Assembly: GCF_002994745.2 (NCBI RefSeq)
Contig: NC_037091.1
Coordinates: forward strand, 55,413,612 to 55,477,611
DNA from: Rosa chinensis
Lineage: Eukaryota; Streptophyta; Magnoliopsida; Rosales; Rosaceae
DNA: 64,000 bases
Direction of reading: 5' to 3'
The notes below the pieces were generated by a model that was given only the letters and a program-made list of their open reading frames with translations, searched no databases and was not told the origin of the DNA. Position numbers and translations under genes: made by a program. Positions within the stretch are counted from its first letter, which is position 1, and each line of letters begins with the position of its first letter. This document shows, in pieces, positions 43,101 to 54,534 of the stretch.

Positions 43101-43499
43101 AAACCCTAAATCGAAAAACGGTGAATCAAAAAACTTACCAACAACAGGGAACCAATACGTTTGACTGGTTTGGAGAGACTGAGATGGTTTGGCTAGTTTG
43201 GATGGTTTGGCTGTATTTATCGAAGAGTTAGAGATGGGGGATAGGTGGTTCTGCGTTTTTCGAAGAGAGATGAGAGACGGAGATTGGCTTTTGATTAGAG
43301 AGATGGGAGATCCGGCAAGAAATTTGCCCGTGGGTTTTGTTCTGGTGCTCGAGGGAGAAGGCGAGAGTTTTCTTCTTCATAGTTGCCGTTTGTTTGAGAA
43401 AGGGAGTTAGAAAATGCTAAGAGGAAAACACTCGACCCTTTCCATTTTAGTTGTGCCAAAAAAAATAAGACAGAGAGGCACAATCAGAAGGTCAACAAT

Positions 43500-43775
43500 C
43501 TCCATCTATTGCACAACAGAAAACTGTCGTCTGAAACACAGCATTTTTCAAATAGTTTCTTTCCAAAAGAACAAAAAACTCAAACAACCAAAACTAAATC
43601 AATCTCAGTTTAATGCACAACAGAAATCTGTTGTCTGAAATATAACCTTTTTCAGAAAACTGATTTACCATGGTATATCACTATATTCAGACAACAGAAT
43701 TTTTTCATTCTGTTGTTAAAATTATTCAGACAACAGAAAACAACTATTCTGTCGTCTGAGCTCTGTCGTCTGATG
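43500..43775. repeat. Right subterminal repeat array of the CACTA element
   Basis: At least five copies of the acaacagaa..tctgttgtctga palindrome, in the same family as the left array. The final copies (ctgtcgtctgag, ctgtcgtctgatg) are immediately inside the right terminal repeat. Confidence 0.8.
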
Positions 43776-43825
43776 AGTTTATTGACGTAGTGCCTCTCAG
43801 ACTCTCTCCCTCGACTCCTCTCACA

Positions 43826-43828
<3 letters not shown>

Positions 43829-43870
<42 letters not shown>
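43829..43870. repeat. (CT)n microsatellite with cag at its end
   Basis: About 20 CT units end in ccag directly before tubulin codons. The configuration looks like a polypyrimidine tract plus 3' splice acceptor that has expanded. Confidence 0.85.
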
Positions 43871-43872
<2 letters not shown>

Positions 43873-43873
43873 G

Positions 43874-44372
43874 TCGGACGGCCAGATGCAGAGCGACAAG
43901 ACCGTTGGCCACAGCAAGCACGTCCCAGGCGCCATCTTCTTCCACCTCGAGCCCACCGTCATCGACGAGGTCTGCATCAGAACCTACCACTAGCTCTTCC
44001 ACCCCGAGTAGCTCATCTCCAGCAAGGAGGACACTGCTAACAACTTCGCCCGTGGTCACTACACCATCGGCAAAGAGATCGTCGATCTCTGCCTGGATCG
44101 GATCCGGAAGCTCGCTGATAACTGCACCGGGCTCCAGGGATTCCTTGTCTTCAATGCCGTCGTTGGCGGTACCGGGTCGGGTCTCGGGTCGCTTTTGCTG
44201 GAGAGGCTTTTTGTGGACTATAGGAAAAAGTCCAAGCTCAGATTCACTGTGTATCCTTCTCCTCAGGTTTCTACGTCTGTTGTGGAGCCCTATAATAGTG
44301 TGCTCTCCACTCATTCTCTGCTTGAGCACACTGATGTGTCTGTGTTGCACGATAATGAGTTATCATAGGTTT
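43874..44372 (+). pseudogene. Alpha-tubulin pseudogene fragment
   Basis: The plus strand reads [12 protein letters not shown], then a deletion, then [32 protein letters not shown], a tubulin GTP-loop region [13 protein letters not shown] and [14 protein letters not shown], ending near DNELS. Two in-frame TAG codons replace conserved Gln codons (TYH*LFHPE*L). About 17 residues are lost in the nucleotide-binding N-domain, and neither the 5' nor 3' part is present. The fragment begins where plant TUA genes have an intron/exon junction (before PDGQMP). It may therefore be a genomic exon copy rather than a processed cDNA. Confidence 0.9.
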
Positions 44373-44509
44373 TAACATGAATTCAATTACTGATGATTAA
44401 TTGAAGATGTATTTATAGTCAAATTTTTTTGTGCTTAATTAATACTCTTGTGTTTTTGAACTGCATGCTTTGAATTTGCGTAATTAATACCTGCATGCTT
44501 TGAATCTCC

Positions 44510-44885
44510 TTATTAGGGGGCAATAATATGATTATTGGGGGGCAACAAAATGTTTATTAGGGGGCAATAAAATTGGACGCCAGATCCTGTCACAGTTCCC
44601 TTAGCCGGATTCCAGTCACCGATTGCTGGATTTTAGTCACCAGTCACCGGAATCCGCTGCCGGCCACGGGTCACGGGAGTCTGGCGAGGTCTCCGATGAA
44701 TTCTCTCTCTAAGTGACAAAGAAGGAGAGGGCAAAATTGTCCCAAAAATAAATAAAAAGCAATAAAAAAAATACTTAATTGGGTATTAGGGCAAAATATA
44801 TATAAAATATTGGGTAAGTGGGTAATGTCATAAGATAAGATGTTTGGGTAAATGGAGTTAGCTAGTATGGCTCAAATTTGGATTG
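44510..44885 (-). mobile_element. Unclassified dispersed repeat, copy at 44.6 kb
   Basis: Read on the minus strand, the order of tttaccc/cttaccc/taataccc words, a gagagaga run and a GC-rich tail matches the copy at 3140-3380. Three short direct repeats of ttattagggggcaa occur at 44510-44570. Class unknown. Confidence 0.5.
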
Positions 44886-45745
44886 ACATTTTCCCTTATA
44901 ATTGTAGGTGACTAATTGTAATCGTAGGAGTAATTACTAATTAGTGTTGGTGCTAAATGTTTACTTTTTGTGTATCTTTTTTTTTTTTTATAATTACTTT
45001 TTGTGTACTTGATGTAATCCTGTTTAAACCTTATTGTGAGAGCATAGAAATATAAAATTATTCCCCTATACTTTTTTATAGACATTTCATAATGTTGATC
45101 TGCGGTCAATTAGCTTTCGTTCTACAAGCTAGGTTTTGCTCCTGAATTTTCCTAATGTGAAGTTGTTGTTCCACCAACTATGTCATTTATGGTCTAGAGC
45201 AACTTACTGCCATGTTTTTGCAGATCATTGCCTCCTATAGGTTTGTACTAGTAATGGTACCCACGCCTTGTCACTGGATTTGTTGTTGCTTACGATTGTT
45301 GTCGCTAATATTTTATAATAATAATAAGAGACAAAGTTTTCTACCTCTAAAATTATTTCGAGTTTACAAAGGATACTAATGCTGCGGGTTTGCCCTTTTC
45401 TGTTTTATCAAATTTTGTATGTAAAATAGGCACAATCATAAGCTAAAAAACATAAATTGAAAATGTTATAACTTTACATATTACAAAAGTTGTTTAAACC
45501 AGACGTATATTTACAAATTGCAAAAGTTGAAGTTAAGCTCTGGAACTAGAAGGAGGAGAATTATGATCGATTGACCGTCACTTGATGTGCTTTTGGCAAT
45601 GATTTTAAGATTCGAAGTTCCCATTGAAGCTCCAACAAACTGTCAAATATAGAGAGTTAAAGTTTGAACTGAGAAATTTTTAACATGCACATGGTAAAAC
45701 TACAGTATTTCACCCTTGCTTGGAAAACTACATTTTGAGAACTAC
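44886..45745. other. Intergenic, nothing recognised
   Basis: AT-rich DNA. Open frames are short and without domains. Confidence 0.5.
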
Positions 45746-45750
45746 CCTAG

Positions 45751-46002
45751 TTTGCATTACCCTTGTCGGAGAAGACCGTCGTGGCCCAGACAGATGTTCA
45801 AGTATTCGTCATAAGAGCAAATGAATTGAGAATTGTGGTGGAGAAATTCTTGTGGCTCTTCATCCAGGAGGAGCGTGTGTACGGTCCGGCGAGGTTTAGT
45901 TCAGAGAAATGGAAACCTTGGGCAGCAAAGACTCTACAAGCAGCATTTCGCAGGCACATTGTGAAAAAAAAGGGCTTTAGCCGTCGATTTGAACCCAGAT
46001 AG
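45751..46002 (+). pseudogene. Cyclic nucleotide-gated channel C-terminal fragment
   Basis: The frame reads LSEKTVVAQTDVQVFVIRAN, then ELRIVVEKF and an IQ-like WKPWAAKTLQAAFRRHIVKKK. This matches the end of the cyclic-nucleotide-binding domain plus the calmodulin/IQ region of plant CNGC proteins. The pore and most of the binding domain are absent. The frame stops (TAG) at the junction with the duplicated block that starts near 46003. No upstream exon is visible. It looks like a captured or translocated exon. Confidence 0.65.
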
Positions 46003-46808
46003 ACAAGAGAGAAGGTTATAGCGGCTTCAGACTAATTAAGATTTTTTGTTCTTCTATTTTCATTAATTGTTCCGTTGTATATGATAGATCTCTATATATG
46101 ATACCTATATCTCAAGTGTTTTTATATAGAAATTGGTTTTCAATATCTTAAAATGTGACCCTAATTTTTCATTCTCGAGTAAAATGCATCAACAATCAAG
46201 CTAGGGAAAAAAGAAAAGATGGAGTAAAGGAAAATATATGTGATGTTGAAGTATCAATTATTAATATCTTAAAAGTTTTCATGAATCATTTCCAAGCATA
46301 TGCAAATATATATGCAATGTTAATGTCTCTTGATCTTTCCTGCATCTGTTCGATATTGAATGCCGGATGAACTGTACGTAAGGTGCATTCTCATAATCTC
46401 ATGTCAGAACGAACCCAGAAGGTCGTGGGAGGGAAAGGATATGCAAAAATCAATCGGTACATGACCCTAATATTGAAGATAATTAATTATGAAGCTTTGG
46501 TCATCAAGTAACCGAAAGAAATCAAGGGCTGCTGCTAAAACGCTAGTTATATGACAAGCAAAATCAATTGGCAAACTCATTTAAGATTATTTCTTATAAG
46601 GTGATGTTATAGTGTAGCATTCATGAAAATAGAGTTCTCGAACGAGCCCTACATATATCGATCTTAAATGCGGCACATACCTAGTACAGTAGTACGCCCT
46701 AACGATCCTAACTCACTATGGCATATATAGATTGATGGGAATTGGCAGGCCATCCTTCAACAATTAATTAAGTTCGTATACAAAATGCTTGGTTTGGTTC
46801 TTAATTAC
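46003..46808. repeat. Segmental duplication, copy 1
   Basis: About 800 bp beginning gatagacaagagagaagg and ending ggtttggttcttaatt are repeated at 61773-62838, with only scattered changes and one ~250-bp difference near the left side. The block is non-coding. The two copies carry different coding fragments directly on their left (CNGC here, antisense ABCC there). Confidence 0.85.
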
Positions 46809-47156
46809 TTAAATATGATAGAGAGAAGAAGGAAAAAAAAAAAAAAGCAGAAGAAGAAGAGGCTGGGGTTCATAGATAGTGGGTTCATAGTTGTACAATG
46901 AAGCAGATTCTATGTCGTTTAGTAAACATCCTTATGACAAAGCATAATCAGATGTACAAATGAAGCAACCAAATCCACTCCAAGTCTCCAACTGTTTACA
47001 AATGGCTATGAATGCCTCAATCCAACTCTTACATAATACACAGTTACACACATAAGCTTGACGTAAGTATCATTCTTTATTTTAAAAATGGAAACTCTAT
47101 TTAAATTATAAAAAAAATGCAGCAAATATAATTAAAAATAACAAGAATGTTGTAAC

Positions 47157-47392
47157 TGTTAAAGGAAAACTGAATTGGGAGAGAATTGAGTCGTGATTTC
47201 ATTGATAATAGGGGCCTTTTTATATAGAAGATTACAAGACATATAATCAGAATTGTACAAGGAAAGATAATTGTACAATTAATCGGATATCTATGAATAT
47301 CTCCGAGAATATCTCTAATTCAAAATCCTATTACAACTAGGTCAAGTAACCTACAGTTTGGGCCAGACACATATTTTGGATTTACTTAAACA
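47157..47392 (-). repeat. Copia 3' LTR (236 bp)
   Basis: Ends tgttaaag and acttaaaca, inverted. Against the partner it has two small insertions (about 12 and 5 bp, one a tandem gaatatct-type repeat), so the LTRs diverged after insertion. Confidence 0.9.
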
Positions 47393-49666
47393 CTCCCCCT
47401 TGTGTTGCCCAAACGTGTTGCTCCTCTCGTTGCCTCATTAAAAACCTTGTCGAGTAACAAAACCCCAGTGGGATAAAAATAACATCGGTCGAAGGGGAAA
47501 AAGAGCACAACACACCCTTCACGTTTCGAGACTATACATGTAGACATCTCTCCCTGATGTCTGCATCTCCCCCTGATGACTACAGTCATGAGAGTTCGGA
47601 TAACTTCCGCAAACGATGCTACCAACATGTTTCTCGAAAGTGGAATTTAGGCAATGACTTAATGAGAAAGCCTGCTACACTGTCCTCAGATTGAACCTAG
47701 TTCACTTTGATCTTGAGGAGAGTCTGTTGTTGCTGATTATGCTTGGTGTTGTCGCTTTTGGTGTAGCATTTGCTTCATTTGTTCAAAGCAAGCAGCATTA
47801 TCCTAAATGCTCGTAGGCTCATCTGTGGTAGACTTCAAACCACAATTGTTTCGAACATGCGTAATTATGGATCCAATCCATATACATTTATGAACTACTT
47901 CGTGAAGAGCAATAATCTCTGCATTGTTCGAAGATATAGCGACTAGGGTCTGTTCTGTCGACCTCCAACCTATCATGGTCTTTTACCCATGGTGAACCAG
48001 TTTGGAAATGACCTTTGTGTGGGTCAGAGAGATACCCAACATCAGCAAAACCTTCCAAAACACATGTCGTTTTGGGATGGGGATAGTGGACATAGGCCAA
48101 TGTTGGCTGCGTTCCTGGTGTGTGATGGGTCCAAACCCATCGTCTCTCTGTAGGGATAGAACAAGCCCATATCAACAGTATATCTCAAGTACTGAAAGAG
48201 ATCTTTTACACCAATCCAATGGCGTCGCGTTGGCGCAGAGCTATACCTTAGCTAACAAGTTCACTGCAAATGAGATGTCCAGTCTTGTGCATTGAGCTAA
48301 GTACAATAATGCGCCTATTGTACTTAAGTAAGACACTTCTGCCTCTAGCACATCTTCGCCATTATCCTTTGGACGAAGAATATCCTTTTTAGGATCAAGA
48401 CTACAGACGATCATGGGGGTGCTTGAAGGCTTGACCTTGTCAAAATGCCTAAGCATCTATCGACACGATGCTCAAGTTCCAAACCGAGACATAATTGTGT
48501 TCTCCCAAAATCCTTCATCTCAAACTCAGATTTCAAGTGTTCAGCGGTTTCCCTTAACTCTTTAAGAGTTTCCAATGAAGATCATGTCCAACATGAACCG
48601 CGATAGAATCCGAAATCTGTTATGGAAACGCGTGAGCATATCCCTTCCCAATCAAGTAGTCACTTTAGTGAGCGTTTCAACCTCTTTGTAAAACATGCTA
48701 TGTGGTCTAGAGCCACTTGACTTGGGTAAATGAAGTTCACCCTGAACCTTCATGTATATTATGTATCTAGATCCCCATAGAGATACGTAGTGACTACATT
48801 TGTAGGCTGCATGTTCAGTTATTTGGAAACTACCAAACTAACAGGGTAGTGGAGTGCAATGACAACTATTACGAGAGAATATGTCTCATCGTAGTCCATT
48901 CCAGAGCGTTTTGTGAGAAGCCTTGCGCCATAAGGCCAGATTGCCATATCTTTTTCTCATCAAGCTTTCTAACGAAGACCCATTAGTCAATAGGTTTTAT
49001 GTTAGGAGGTGTTGGCATCACTTGCTAAACCTTCATCTTCGTTAGAGAATCCATCTTAATTAACCTTGATCGCATCTATCCATTTAGGCCAAATTTCTCT
49101 ACGTTGGCATTCATTCATCAACGGAGCGTGGTTCGATATCATCGGACTCAACAAACTCATGTGCAACGAAATGCGCGATTACATCATCAATCATGATGGA
49201 GTTTCTATCCCACGTCTCATGTACACTAGTGTAATGTTCATAGAGCTCTATATTCTCAGGAATAGGTTCTGACGTTGAGGCGTCCCCCAACGGTAACCAT
49301 AATCTGGAAGATTCTCATGAGATGGATTTTGAGTCTTGATGATCAAAGGATTGGAATGTGCCAAAGTATCATTTGAATCCACGGGCCTCCCACGCATCCT
49401 AGCTGGCGCCATGACCTATAACGCCAGAGTGTCACTCTCTTTATCGTTGGCGCCATGCCTACCTCAGTGTAGGGTGGCGCTACGTCCTCTCGTAGGGACG
49501 TCCATCCTTGCAGGCATGTTTGCAGCATATTTGTGTGATCTCGTCACTTTAACGGGGATCGAGATGAGATATAGTGTGGACAGACCACGATGATTCCTGT
49601 AGTGGTTGGTAGGGTTTGAAGGCTACGATTTTAGGGTTTCAGGGTTAGGGCTTCGTGCTGATAACG

Positions 49667-49885
49667 TGTTTAAGGAAAACTGAATTGGGAGAGAATTGAG
49701 TCGTGCTTTCATTGATAATAGGGGCCTCTTTATATAGAGGATTACAAGACATAGAATCAGAGTTGTACAAGGAAATCGTACAATTAATCGGATATCTATG
49801 AATATCTCTAATTCAAAACCCAATTACAACTAGGTCAAGTAACCTAGAGTTTAGGCCAGACATATATTTTGGATTTACTTAAACA
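49667..49885 (-). repeat. Copia 5' LTR (219 bp)
   Basis: Ends tgtttaag and acttaaaca. A TATA-like tatataaagaggcc in minus-strand sense lies near 49735, as expected for the U3 promoter. The PBS-like sequence follows directly inside it. Confidence 0.9.
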
Positions 49886-50287
49886 GCAACAACATATCAT
49901 AAAATAAACCTAACAAAAACATAATTAAATGTAAGCCTCCACTGTATAAAACATCATATGTGAACTAGATAAAAAAAAAAAAAAAAACCGATGACAAGAC
50001 CAACTGTACACTATATAGATTTCACAAAAAATTATACGTCAAATCAAGCAAAATCTTTCATGTTTCATCAACATAAACTCGTACAAAAAAAGGAAAAAAC
50101 TTTTTCTAAAATGCAATATTCAAATCAGAGCCAAGTTGGGTCATACGAAACGGGCCTAGGTCCATATCCCATACCTTGAGAAACTCTTGAAGCATTAGTT
50201 TATGTTAAGAGTCTCTAATTTTTCATGTAGGAAGTGGAGTTTCACTATTGTAGTGGTTAATTTGAGCTGCTTTTGTTTCGTGCGAAT
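49886..50287. other. Intergenic, nothing recognised
   Basis: AT-rich DNA between the Copia element and the peptidase pseudogene. It probably includes lost upstream exon/intron sequence of the latter. Confidence 0.45.
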
Positions 50288-52806
50288 ATGAATGTTATTT
50301 CACCTCTAGCTGAATTGGAAGCGCAACAATTTCCACTTGTACAATCTTGTGTGTTTCCAAAGATGGTGTCTACCAGTGATGATGTTCGAAAAGCAAGTGC
50401 CGAGGCCGAGCGGAGAATTGTGCACATGTTCTGACTTGCAGGTATTGTTGTTTTTTTCGGTGACTGTCTTTTATGCGGAGTGAGTTGAACCATGCATAGA
50501 GTGTTACTTTTGGCTTTGACTGTGTTTTGTGTCGATGACATTAAACAGCATGTGTGAGGATGTGTACCGTGTTGTCAAAGCTTTTGCTACGAGAGGAGAG
50601 TGGGTGAATGCTGAAGCAAAGCACTATACTCAAGCCCTGGTAAGGAGTGAGAACGTTTTTGTGTTTTCGGTGTGTAGAAGAGTAAATGCTGGATGTTGAT
50701 TCTTTCCCAATCAGTGACAGATGAGAGACTTTAAACGTAATGGGTTGAATCTTACTTTAACTAAGAGAGAGTAGATGCAGCGTGTGAGAGTCCAAATTGA
50801 TGAGCTAAGCTTGTGCTATACCCAAAATCTACAAGAGGATTGTTCTTTCCTTGTCTTCACTGAGACTGAGTTGGCTGGGGTACCACAAGAGTTTCTCAAG
50901 GTATAGGATATTTTTCCCATCATTTTTAAATCAACCATATTGAACACCGCATATGCAAGTTCACTTGGGCTGTATTGTGGATGAAGTTTCCCCAAACTTA
51001 ATTTCAGATTAATATAGTTTTTGGTGCTTGTTTGCAACCAGTAAATTGTTTAGGATAATACCTTGAATTCTTCAATGTTCTCAGTATCAAATTAAGTTTC
51101 TACCCCGGACTGTATAATTAATGATAAGTCAATGATCCCAAATTTCCTTTACTTGTGGATATGCTCATATTCAATTAGAAAAGATAGGAAAAAATAAGGC
51201 AACATGGAATACCTTTAGTCATAGCCAAGCTTGAAGGGTTATACTCTTTTCATTTCCTTGCCAGCCATTTCCAGTACAATTCATCATGTATGTGTATAAT
51301 CTTTTTTTATATTTTTTATATGCAACTTTTTAAAATATGAACTCAGTTAAATCATGTGCAAGGAAAATAGGTAACTAAGCTCATCATTAATCGATATACA
51401 TTGTCATTAAATGAGTAGCTAAGCTTTCTACAATAATTTGTTCAATTTCTGAACTAATTTTGTACTTGTGCAGAGCTTAGACAAAGCTAAAAATGGTAAA
51501 TTGAAGGTGACCCTGAAAAGTCATCATATGGCGGCAGTACTAGAACTTTGCGAGGTATGCTCTGCGGAGTGGTTTTATGTTTCTCAGTATTAACAATAAG
51601 TCTCTACCTATGTTTGTATTTGACAAAGATTAATTGATGATCCCAAATTTTTACTTGTGGATATGGTCAAGTTGAAGGAAAAAAGATAGGAATGTATAAG
51701 CAACCATCAAATATCATTAGGCATAGGCAATCTCCAAGGGTTTTAGCTCTTTTCATTTCGTTACCAGCCATTTCCACTAAAAATCATCATGTTAAGGTTC
51801 AAGACAATTATATTTGGATACGTTCCGTGAATGCCAGTAGCAAGAGACATTGAATCATTGATAATCCTTTTATTGTTACTTGATAGTTTCAGAACATCTG
51901 TTAGTTTACTCTACAAAATTAATTTTAAGCTCCCGTGAAGGTTGGAACAACAAGGAAGATGGTAGTAGTGGAAAATGGAAAGAGGTGGGGAGAAGTCAAT
52001 CTTTCTATCTTAGAAAATTTGGTAATTATTGTGATTTTTACCATTATCATAATTTCAGTTTGATGGTCAATCTTTAAATTCATTTTTATATCTATACAAT
52101 GATACAGTGTGTCAGTGTGTGTGTGTTATATCACTTAGTGAGCCCTTAGTTTACTTCCCATATTATGAAGACTCTTTAGAAGGTCGCTCTGTTTTATCAA
52201 CTGATACCCTCTTTGCCCAAAGAAATTCACAACTTCCAAAATATTTGTAGTTTTTATATATGTGCCATGACTTTTAGATTACAATGAAGCTGTTAGATAT
52301 GTCATTGGCTTCTTTCAAAATCAGTCTATTGCAGTTAATAGGGAGAGAACTTCTTGGAATTCATTAGCATGGCAAATTTTGGAAGTTTAAAGTTGTGAAG
52401 TTACAATATCAGTTAAAGGTTACACAATGTTAATTGGATACTGTAGTTGTTACGAGTTCAATGAACATGATTCTAAAGTCTAAAAGTTTGTTGTTGTAGC
52501 AATTCTTAGTAACTGGTTCTTTATGCATATCTTCGGTTCCCATAGTTAAGTGGTTCTGACTTGAAGATCTTCTAGAGATTATTATTGAATGTGGATCCAA
52601 AAGCTTGTTTTCTATTTGCCATTGATTTTCTGTGTTTCCCAACTCTTCTCACACTTCTGATTATTATGATGTAGCACTGAAGTATGTGTACATCATTCTA
52701 TTCCAATGTTTTTATGGTTCAGGTCCATCTGCGCCATAAGTTTGCTTAGTTACTTGGCTATTCAAACTATGCTGTTGATCTTAGAATGGCAAAGACGCCC
52801 GCAAAG
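50288..52806 (+). pseudogene. Thimet oligopeptidase (M3 zinc peptidase) pseudogene, intron-bearing
   Basis: Successive exon pieces with recognisable splice sites read NVISPLAELEAQQFPLV, then KMVSTSDDVRKASAEAE, EDVYRVVKAFA, NGLNLTLTKRE, VQIDELSL, FTETELAGVPQEFL, LKVTLKSHHMAAVLELC, NGKRWGEVNLSILENL and NYAVDLRMAKTPAK. These are the N-terminal half of plant thimet oligopeptidase. Lesions: a one-base deletion near 50420 (RRI|VHMF*), TAG at 50772-50774, and TAG at 52747-52749. The C-terminal half with the HExxH zinc site is absent. Retained introns show a DNA-level copy. In Arabidopsis a thimet oligopeptidase (At1g67690, from memory) is near the Iojap-like gene, so this could be the decayed ancestral locus. 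Confidence 0.88.
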
Positions 52807-53457
52807 GTTTGTCTGATCTTGCCTTATTGTTAAGATAATATGTGCAGTGGTAACTTGGTGAAGTGAGACGAAGACAAAAGAAAATTATTCACGATGCATT
52901 TGTTTTGTTCTTCTTTCTAAATTTTGTTGAGGATGGGTTGGTCAACTGGGGATATCTTAACCCATTCTTCAGGATTGATGTGCATTATTTTTGAAGCACT
53001 ACACTAAGAATGTAAAGGATAAGAAATCAACTGTGTAAGTGGCCTGTTTCCGGTGAACCTCGAATCTGTTCACTTCTTTTCCACTAAGCAGAAGTCTAGA
53101 GAGATGTATATTCTAAAAATCCCCTGTTTGGTCGGTCCCTCCCTGAATTGGGAGGTGCAGGCGTAATCCATCATGAGTGATTCATCATCAAGGGGGTTTA
53201 CTTATTTCCCTTCTGAAAGTGCATAGATCATTGGGATCATTCGGTTGTTGGTGCATGTCATTTAGCTTTTCAGATTCTCAAGGGACCTCAGGCCTTAGTT
53301 GACTGACAATGGCTAATTAAGGAAGCTTGAGTAAATTCTGCTGGGATTATTGGCTGTTCTGCTTCGTGATCTTTATGATATGGTCTGGCTTTAAAGTTTT
53401 ATCCTTCTTAAGGGCTTTAGAAAGTTCTGTTAAGTAGCCTAGTAATCTTGTGATCAA
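52807..53457. other. Non-coding gap between two pseudogenes
   Basis: No exon of either the peptidase or the helicase could be read here. It may hold degraded peptidase introns. Confidence 0.4.
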
Positions 53458-54124
53458 AAGTCTCTATTCCTGAATCCGATCACCTGACATTGTATAACAT
53501 GTACCAGCAGTGGAAACAACATCAGTATCGAGGGGACTGGTGTGGGGACCATTATTTGCATGTTAAAGGGTTACGAAAGGCTAGAGAGGTGAGATCCCAG
53601 CTGCTAGAGATCTTGAAGACACTGAAAATCCCACTGACGACTTGTTGGCCTGACACTGATGTTGTTAGAAAAGCTATCTGCTCTGCATACTTCCACAATT
53701 CTGCTAGATTGAAGGGTGTGGGGGGGTATGTTAATTCCAGAACTGGGATGCCATGCCATCTACATCCGAGCAGTGCTTTCTATGGTATGGGATGCACTCC
53801 AGACTATGTTGTTTATCATGAACTGATTTTGACTATGAAGGAGTACATGCAGTGTGCCACTGCTGTGGAGCCACAGTGGTTGGTCGAGTTGGGGCCCATC
53901 TTCTTCTCTGTGAAGGATTCTGATACATCGCTGTTGGAGCATAAGAAGAGACAGCAATGGAGCAAGAGATGGAGAATCTGAGAAAGGCTCAAGCAGAGGC
54001 AGAGATAGAAAACAAGCAGAAGGAGAGAGAGAAGATCCAAGAAGCAGCAGCAAATTTCAATGCCTGGTTTGAACAAGCGCTCTTCTACATATTTGAGGCC
54101 AAAGAAACTCGCTTGTAAATGTAA
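53458..54124 (+). pseudogene. PRP16 (DEAH-box splicing helicase) C-terminal pseudogene
   Basis: The frame reads IPESDHLTLYNMYQQWK, YRGDWCGDHYLHVKGL, CSAYFHNSARLKGVGGYVN, TPDYVVYHELILTMKEYMQC and LGPIFFSVKDSD. This is the OB-fold/HA2 tail of the plant PRP16 homologue (DEAH7/CLUMSY VEIN type). After LEHKKRQ a frameshift leads to AMEQEMENLRKAQAEAE. A second shift restores SMPGLNKRSSTYLRPKKL, the native C-terminus. The helicase motor is absent and no introns interrupt the fragment. It is non-functional and may be a 5'-truncated retrocopy, although no clear poly(A) tail is seen. Confidence 0.9.
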
Positions 54125-54534
54125 ATATTACTGTACATTCAATTCAGTCCTAGTTTTCTGCAGAGGACCATATTAACATTTTCAACCGAAGATTGATTAA
54201 TGAAGAGAGATATTTGACTTGGAGAAGAGCTTCGGCTTGATAGTATTAATAATACCTTGGACGTAACAGAAACCTCTGATGAACTATCATAGAGGTATGA
54301 TGGTATATACTCATTTCATTCGTATACATATTCGGGGTGCCCAATGAGTCCGAGTTCAGGTCAGATGCTTATAGGGTTTAGTGCAACTGACTATTCAAAT
54401 GTATGTTCATACTTCCTAGTGTAGCTTCAAACTTGTGTTCACAGGCAAAGTCATGAACCACGCATGATCGATAACTGGTAACCCAATTAATTTCTGTTTT
54501 GTCATTATAAACCCCAGTACCTTGTCAAAACCCT

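Larger units (their letters stand above)
39480..43792. mobile_element. Non-autonomous CACTA (En/Spm) transposon, complete, TSD CCT
   Basis: The left end cactatgtcaccaaag (39480) and right end ..attgacgtagtg (43792) are CACTA-type inverted repeats. CCT is duplicated on both sides (39477-39479 and 43793-43795), the expected 3-bp TSD. Subterminal arrays of a cagacgacag/ctgtcgtctg motif fill about 650 bp inside the left end and about 300 bp inside the right end. The 4313-bp interior has no transposase frame, so the element must depend on an autonomous partner. Interior open frames are short and unrecognised. The target site lay just left of the tubulin fragment. Confidence 0.9.
47157..49885 (-). 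mobile_element. Copia retrotransposon, internally deleted, 2.7 kb
   Basis: Two LTRs (47157-47392 and 49667-49885) bound 2.3 kb of interior. Read on the minus strand, the order is 5' LTR (right), PBS-like cgttatcagcacgaag, reverse-transcriptase tail (SYLSTIGALLYLAQCTRLDI), RNase H (GFADVGYLSDPHKGHFQTGS), polypurine tract agggggag, 3' LTR. That order and the RNase H signature are Copia. Gag, protease and most of integrase/RT are missing or broken, so it is defective. Flanks gtaac (47152-47156) and gcaac (49886-49890) are a 5-bp target duplication with one change. Confidence 0.9.

Noticed and set aside
43652..44375. Long open frames on both strands over the tubulin fragment
   Set aside because: They are alternative frames of GC-rich tubulin codons and of the (CT)n run (Arg-Glu repeats). 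The true frame is recognisable alpha-tubulin with two stops.
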